Source: Cryptomeria japonica
Lineage: Eukaryota > Streptophyta > Pinopsida > Cupressales > Cupressaceae
Assembly (NCBI RefSeq): GCF_030272615.1
Contig: NC_081414.1
Coordinates: 909,731,009 to 909,795,008 of the forward strand
DNA: 64,000 nt
Direction: 5' to 3'
This document shows, piece after piece, positions 58,528 through 64,000 of the stretch (within the stretch, counting starts at the first letter, position 1; each line of letters begins with the position of its first letter). The position numbers and the translations under genes were made by a program. Under the pieces are notes generated by a model. The model had not been told where the DNA came from and searched no databases. It worked only from the letters and a program-made list of their open reading frames with translations.

Positions 58528-60483
58528 GAGCGATTGGGTATTGTGCAGTCGAGGGAGAGATTCCCGAGACCATGGACGCTGATACCACGTCTGTCACAGG
58601 CAGACTTGGATATTATTGAGCGATGCGGATTGACCTCACTTCTAGATATGCCTCGGTTCACTATGAACCGGGGACTGTTGACAACTTTGGCAGAGAGGTG
58701 GCACAGTGACATGAACACCTTTCATTTTGCCACGGGAGAGATGACAGTGACACCAGAGGACTACTATCGCATTCTACGTATTCCTGTGGTAGGAGCTATA
58801 TTACCCTACAAGCAGACGGAGGAGGGCGACACAGAGGCACTGCGCCGTATATTCCATGATGTGAGTGTCTGCAGCTATGAGATACCATGGTAGGAGTTCC
58901 TGGATTTAGATTATGCACTGCTGCCATCTGTATTGGCAGGATTCATTGGAGGATTCCTTTGTCTTGATCGCAGGTCAAAGGGATTTTCAGTGGGATGGGG
59001 GCTGGTTCTGGAGCAGATGGTCACACAGGGTCGAAGATTTGCATGGGGGTCAACAATGTTGGCCCACCTCTACAGGAGCCTGCACGAGGTAGTATACCTT
59101 GGATATGGGAGTTTATCAGCAGGGGTGACCCTATTACAGGTATGGTGCTGGGAGCACATTCCAGCAGCGAGGCCACTGGCAGACAGGGATAGGCCTGTAG
59201 GGGCGGCTTATGCTTATGGTTATAGAGGTCTAGTTGTCCAGCGTAAGCTAGGCAAACTAGAGCACTGGAGGAGGGTGTTCGACGATATAGATACGGTCAC
59301 CTAGAGACCGTATACAGACTATGAGGTGTGGGCTGAGGATGGGATGGAGATGCCTTTCATGTTTATGATGAGGTATCTGATTGGGAGGACGCCATTTGTT
59401 ATAGAGCGGTTTCTGGTTACCCGAGTTTTGCGACAGTTCGGGAGGCAGCAGGGGATTCCGCAGGGAGCGTGCTTGTATGCACGGCGGTAGTAGGATGTGG
59501 CCGATTGGGGGCTGACCATTGACAGTGCTGTGGCCATTGAGGAGTTTACAGGGTTGGCCGGACAGATCTAGGACTATGCCCTAGAGATACAGGATGCTGG
59601 GATGACAGAGGAGTTCGCTTGTTTATTTGCGGCTCGGGCCGTGGCTAGGATCTCAGATCTAGAGGAGATGAGACCGGCATTCGATTCAGATGGAGAGGAG
59701 GGAGACGGGGGAGATGATGGGGATGATGGAGGAGATGGAGGAGATAGAGGGAGGAGGAGAGGTAGAGGTGTGCAGAGGGCAGTACGACAGGGCAGGATTG
59801 AGAGGGGGAGAGGAGGATTGGCCATTGGGGCCGGGAGAGAGGGTAGAGTGACGGAGGTGCTGGCTGCAGTGGGAGGAGAGGAGGAGGTGGGGAGGCCAGT
59901 ACAGAGGAGGAGGATAGATATACTCCCACCTCCTGCACCCAGGACAGGCCGAGTGGGAGGGGTTCCTCCAGCACAGGGACCACTACGGGTTCGAGTGTCG
60001 GGTCATGTAGAGGATGCACAGATCCGGACCCTACAGATTACTGTGCAGCAGTTGCAGGCACAGATTTTGACTTATCAGCGATAGATTTCACAGCTGACCA
60101 TTGAGAGAGATACGAAGATAGAGCGGTGGGGTCGAGCGGAGGAGGCCTTGGCGAGTGTACAAAGAGCAGCGGCAGGTGGTCCATTGAGAGACACCTTAAG
60201 AGAGCTGACCTGGAGAGTACAGGAGGTCGAGTATTATAGGCGGCATTATGAGGATGCAGTGCCCAAAGAGCGACGTGTAGCGAGTTTTATACAGTCGAGA
60301 TCGAGTCGATCTCGAACTGCTGGGACACGATCTGAGAGCCGAGGAGTGACAGGGCTAGCGAGACAGGACCCTCCTGTAGATCTGGGGGCGAGTGTATCTG
60401 GAGCTAGGTAGGATCCTTCTGGAGATCCAGGGGTAGGTGCATCTGGAGCGAAACCATCACCATCAGGGGATAGTCACACTTGA
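58528..60483 (+). pseudogene. T2 antisense PMD gene, exon 2
   Basis: A frame of 652 codons from the acceptor to TGA 60481 has no shift; its only interruptions are seven TAG codons (58891, 59302, 59488, 59491, 59569, 60082, 60409). PMD landmarks: LDIIERCGLTSLLDMPRF, NTFHFATGEMTVTPEDYYRI, RIPVVG, GGFLCLDRRSKGF, FAWGSTMLAHLYRSLHE, LLQVWCWEHIPAARP, RPYTDYEVW, and VTRVLRQFG. Then an acidic Gly/Asp-rich linker, an Arg/Gly-rich region and a C-terminal coiled-coil-like segment. PMD is a transposon-associated plant domain, also in the host MAIN/MAIL1 proteins. Function in the element is unknown. Confidence 0.85.
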
Positions 60484-61856
60484 GAGACATGGTCTCCATT
60501 GTATTTTTGGATTTTTGCATTCTTTGTACTGGACATATTTTTGAGACACATTTTGTAGACTTTGATCATTTTCTAAGGGATATATATATACGGAGCACCA
60601 TTTTTTATCGATGTGATGTGTTTATGGATGCATTTTATGTGTGCTACTTCCTTTTATGTAATGATGTAATGCTTACATATATGATGTATGTTTTTATATG
60701 CTATGAGATGTATCTTGAAAATGAGATGTATGATTTAATATGTTGTTATATGTAATATGAAATGATGTAATAATGATGTAATAATGATATGGGATAATAG
60801 TGTAAAATGATGTGCGACTAATTTGTAAAATGAAATGCAACTAATTGTAAAATCAAATGCAACTAATTGTAAAATGAAATGCAGCTAATTGTTTTTTTGG
60901 AGCATCTCTCATTCTGTATTTGCCATCCGATATAACCATTTATTTGCTTTCTTTGTAAATATCCTCATGGAGCTTTTATCGATTTGTGGATATGTTGAAA
61001 ATTTATACAAGCATAATGGTATAATTGAACCATAATGACCTGAGTAAAATTTACATGATATTTGATTTTGCAAGATAGCACAAGCGTCAAGGTATAATTA
61101 AACCAGGACGACCTGAGTGCGTATTGCATAAACATACAAGATTAGATCAGTTGTATGCGTGAAATGGAATCAGGCCTTCAGTGATATGGATCACGTCTCG
61201 AGGCAAATATTCGCACAATACAAGTGATCGTCTCCCAGATAGAAGACTAAGAAAATGTTGGAAGTTCCTCATGATCTCTGGCTGTGAAGCTTTTGATGAG
61301 ATAAGGAAAAGATTCCAATTTATTTAAAAAGTTCAAAATGCAAAATAATCAAGACTTTAATGCGATAAAGCAACATTTAGTACTTCAGAAAATCATCCAT
61401 CCTTAAGTTTCTTGTGTATTGTTCGTGTTTGGTGTTGTTTGTGATGAAGCGTAGTTGTGTTTGTTGGATGTCCTGTGTCGGAGTTGTGCAATAGTTGGAA
61501 TATCTTGAATGTTTGCAAGTGTTTGAATAATTTAATGTCCCTAGATGAGTGTTCCTCTGGATATGAGTATGTACAGTGATTTCCAAGCCATGGTGAAAGG
61601 CGGTAGATGAATAACTCAGGATAGTGACTATGCTAAGTATGTCCTGGATAGATATATGCTAAGTGTCGGGCGATGGCGGAGAGTGTTTTGACGGATAAAA
61701 TGGCATGGATATAGATAAAGAAGCCGGTCTTTCACAAGGGCGCCTGTTTACCAGGTTTTCACCATTTGTTTTTATTGTACTTTGTATTTTTGCTTTTTCT
61801 GGATTTTTTTGATTTTTTTGTTTTTGTTTTTGGCTTTTTTCGTGCACTAGGCTACC
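60484..61856. other. T2 spacer between convergent PMD and integrase genes
   Basis: No gene is supported. AT-rich with ATGATGTAATAATG-type repeats at 60740-60900 (TGCAACTAATTGTAAAAT repeated). It also has two units ending GACCTGAGT at about 61010 and 61080 and the 23-bp segment at 61742-61764 shared with T1. Confidence 0.6.
61742..61764. terminator. Conserved hairpin segment after T2 integrase
   Basis: It includes the inverted repeat CCTG-TTTAC-CAGG and lies 93 bp beyond the integrase stop on the minus strand. The identical 23 bases occur in T1 (37853-37875) at 157 bp. A role in 3'-end formation of either transcript is an inference. Confidence 0.35.
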
Positions 61857-62990
61857 TTAAGTATAGTACTTCTTTAGATGAATGTTGTTAGTTGGATCAT
61901 CAAGCACATCTCCTTCAAAATTTGTTAGCTTATAGGCACCTGATCCATAGACTGAAATGATGACATAGGGACCCAACCAGTTAGGTTCAAATTTCCCTTT
62001 CTTTTCTCTATCTTGCTGGTTTCTTGGATTTTCTTTTAGGACTAGATCACCAACCTTGAAGTTGCGAGGAATGACCTTATGATTGTAGCTCCTACACATG
62101 CGTTGCTGATATGCTTTGAGATGAGTATAAGCATGTTGGCGTCTTTCATCTAATAGTTCCAGTTCTTGCAGTCGGTTAACTCGATACTCTTCATCGGGGA
62201 TCAAACCGTTCAAAGAGACTCTAAGAGATGGAATTTCTACCTCCAAGGGTAAAATAGCCTCTAATCCATATACCAATGAATATGGTGTTGCCCCTGTAGG
62301 TGTGCGAATGCTGGTCCTGTAGGCCCAAAGTGCTGGATTGAGTTGTACGTGCCAATCTTTGCTGGCATCATTCACTGTTTTCTTGAGAATTTTTAGGATC
62401 GTTTTGTTAGATGCTTCTGCCTGACCATTCCCTTGTGGATAGTATGGTGTAGAAAACTGATGTTGGATTTTGAATTTTTCACATAGTTCTTGCACATCTT
62501 GGTTTTTAAATGGTCCTCCATTATCTGTGACGATTGAACTTGGAACACCATATCTGCAGATCAGATAATTTAGGATAAAAGAGGCAATTTGTTTCCCAGT
62601 CACTGTGGTCATGGGAACTGCCTCGATCCATTTGGTAAAGTATTCTGTTGCAGTTATAATGAACTTGTGTCCATTTGAAGATGAAGGATGTATTTTCCCT
62701 ACCAGGTCCAATCCCCACTGAGAAAATGGCCAGGATGTGGTAAATGGTTGCAGTTCCTGTGCTGGTGCATGTATCAGATTGCCATGGATTTGGCATTTAG
62801 GACATTTCTTGGCGAAATGATATGAGTCTTTCTCCATTGTAGGCTAGTAATATCCCATTCGTAGAAGCTTTTTAGCAAGAGTAGTGCCACTCGAATGTGT
62901 GCCACAAATACCTTCATGAAGCTCGTGTAAAGCTGAATCAGAATCATTACGATCAAGACAACGAAGAAGAGTACCATCTAGACCCCGACG
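61857..62990 (-). CDS. T2 integrase (near intact; 3' end of pol)
   Basis: A frame of 326 codons (from 62837) is unbroken. HHCC: LHELHEGICGTHSSG upstream of a single TAG (about 62848, in GYY*PT where Trp is usual), then CPKCQIHG. Core: Asp in GLDLVGKIHP, Asp in VTDNGGPFKNQD, Glu in GNGQAEASNKT. ALWAYRTSIRTPTGATPYSLVYG, the GPYVIISVYGSGAYKL module and IHLKKYYT end follow. All catalytic acids are present. It integrates the element's cDNA. Only the TAG keeps it from being continuous with the zinc domain. Confidence 0.88.
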
Positions 62991-63209
62991 ATATAAGGTA
63001 TCAGCGGTAAGGGTGTAACGGGCAGCTTGTCGGATAAAGTTACATTTTTGGTTACGGGATTGGTCAATGGGTAAGATATTATGCTTGAGATAGTCGTATA
63101 TTGGTCCATATAACAGAGAATCTAAACCGGTTAAGGCATATATAACATGGGATTCAGAGTGGTCATAGGCGGGGGAGAACAGTTGCTCTACCAGGAACTC
63201 ATAATGACT

Positions 63210-63600
63210 CTATTGCTCAGGAATTTGTAGTAGTGAAGCGATTGTAGCCATTGCATCGGCTGCTTTGTTGTTCAACCTTGGTATTTGCTCAAAGGTGATG
63301 TGCACAAAATACTGTTTGAAGTCATCCACCAGGCGTTTGTAAGGTAGTAGCTTGTCGTCCTTTGTCTGATAGTTGTTGTTGATTTGATTGATGACCAATT
63401 GTGAGTCTCCATAGACTTTTAATTCTGTGATTTTCCATTTGACGGCCATTTTGATGCCGATGACCAGTGCTTCATATTCAGCCACATTATTTGTGCATGG
63501 AAACATAAGTCTCTATGATTTTGGCATAGTGTGTCCTTCAGGAGTGATGAACAGAATGTCGGCACCTGAACCATGTTGAGTATAGGATCCATCAAAGTAT
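63210..63600 (-). pseudogene. T2 second RNase H (aRNH)
   Basis: WTLYFDGSYTQHGSGADILF, NNVAEYEALVIGIKMAV, LKVYGDSQLVINQI, and NKAADAMATIASLL give the four acids of a plant/archaeal-type RNase H (Asp, Glu, Asp, Asp). One TAG at 63513 interrupts it. This duplicate RNase H identifies the Tat lineage. Confidence 0.85.
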
Positions 63601-64000
63601 AGGGTCCATTGTTTAGTAGTAAGAACAAGTACATCCCTGTCTGGAAATTCAACCTCCATGGTTTGTTTGCCTGGTAGCGGTGCTTCGGCCAATTGATCTG
63701 CAATTGCTTGTCCTTTGATGGCTCGTCTTTCTGTGTATTGGATGTCGAATTCACTGAGAATCATGACCCATTTAGCCAATCGGCCTGTAAGAGCGGCTTT
63801 GCTGAGTAGATATTTGAGAGGATCAATTTTTGCAACTAGCTTTATGGTGTGTGCGAGCATGTAATGTCAGAATTTCTGAGATGCAAAGACTACTGTTAGG
63901 CAAGCTTTTTCAATAAATGTATAGTTGAGCTCATAGCCATTCAATGTTCTACTGATGTAGTATATGGCATGTTCCTTTCCCTGTTGATCTTCTTGTGCCA
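63601..64000 (-). pseudogene. T2 first RNase H (C-terminal part; runs off the window)
   Basis: On minus from the window edge: AIYYISRTLNGYELNYTFIEKACLTVVFASQKF, then KYLLSKAALTGRLAKWVMILSEFDIQY and AIADQLAEAPL. One TGA at about 63870 replaces Arg before HYMLAHT. The active-site Glu (FIEK) is present. Confidence 0.8.

Larger units (their letters stand above)
55366..64000 (-). mobile_element. Ty3/gypsy Tat-type element T2 (right end outside window)
   Basis: It shares the T1 plan: pol on minus (RNase H, second RNase H, integrase) and an antisense PMD gene between integrase and the left 3' LTR. The flank GAAAG (55361-55365) is the expected target duplication. T2's integrase and PMD gene are far better preserved than those of T1. 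Gag, RT and the second LTR lie beyond 64000. Confidence 0.8.

Noticed and set aside
58997..59825. Minus-strand Pro/Leu/Ser-rich frames opposite the T2 PMD gene (for example 59574-60019)
   Set aside because: They are the complement of the Gly/Asp/Glu/Arg-rich linker and have no independent support.
1..64000. tRNA, rRNA or bacterial-type operon features
   Set aside because: No tRNA cloverleaf, rRNA-like sequence or compact operon is visible; the tRNA-like matches are retrotransposon primer sites.

Overview
This window looks like part of a very large, repeat-dominated seed-plant nuclear genome. Nested LTR retrotransposons in several states of decay, a host gene with a nearly 4-kb repeat-filled intron, and AT-rich intergenic DNA suggest a gymnosperm, probably a conifer; this is an inference, as no species-diagnostic gene is present. 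Only one convincing host gene is visible: a classical short-chain dehydrogenase/reductase on the minus strand (five coding exons, 14093-19226; predicted 304 aa; catalytic motifs intact).

Layout. (1) 1-12852 is a nest. A minus-strand Ty1/copia element A (gag relic at 1-218 and 10847-11300, 5' LTR 11302-12852) is split by composite LTR element D (219-10841, target-site duplication TTTAG). D has the order LTR, short internal, LTR, short internal, LTR. D is split inside its first LTR by a Ty3/gypsy chromovirus E (1049-8975, TSD GTTAG, chromodomain at the pol end). E's gag is split by a 953-bp terminal-inverted-repeat element F (2186-3138, TSD GATG). (2) 12853-14092 is AT-rich with a minus-strand copia gag relic. 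(3) 14093-19570 is the SDR gene; its large intron holds plus-strand LINE relics. (4) 19570-21870 is AT-rich with short tandem duplications. (5) 21870-30960 holds an unrecognised minus-strand reading frame H, split by copia element B (22273-29526). (6) 31460-32110 is a minus-strand LINE RNase H relic. (7) 32296-53355 is a complete 21-kb Ty3/gypsy Tat-type element T1 (TSD CCCCT, pol on minus, two RNase H domains). T1 itself contains a young copia-like GAG-protease-only element G (40356-44530, TSD AGCCT). (8) 53723-55365 is a minus-strand copia element C, cut by a second Tat-type element T2 (55366 to beyond the right edge).

The most interesting system is shared by T1 and T2. Each carries, between integrase and the 3' LTR and antisense to pol, a gene for a plant mobile domain (PMD) protein. 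In T2 it has a TATA box, a 25-codon first exon, a 1.16-kb intron and a 1,956-bp second exon in one frame interrupted only by seven TAG codons. Its intron carries a regular 60-bp higher-order array of TAGCGC(A/G)TAGG motifs spaced 21-18-21 bp. T1 has CTCGTAYGAG-like motifs about every 20 bp in the equivalent intron, and the same motif recurs in the T1 leader at the opposite end. Motif sequence differs between elements while position and spacing are conserved, which suggests element-specific cis sites, possibly recognised by the antisense-encoded protein (inference).
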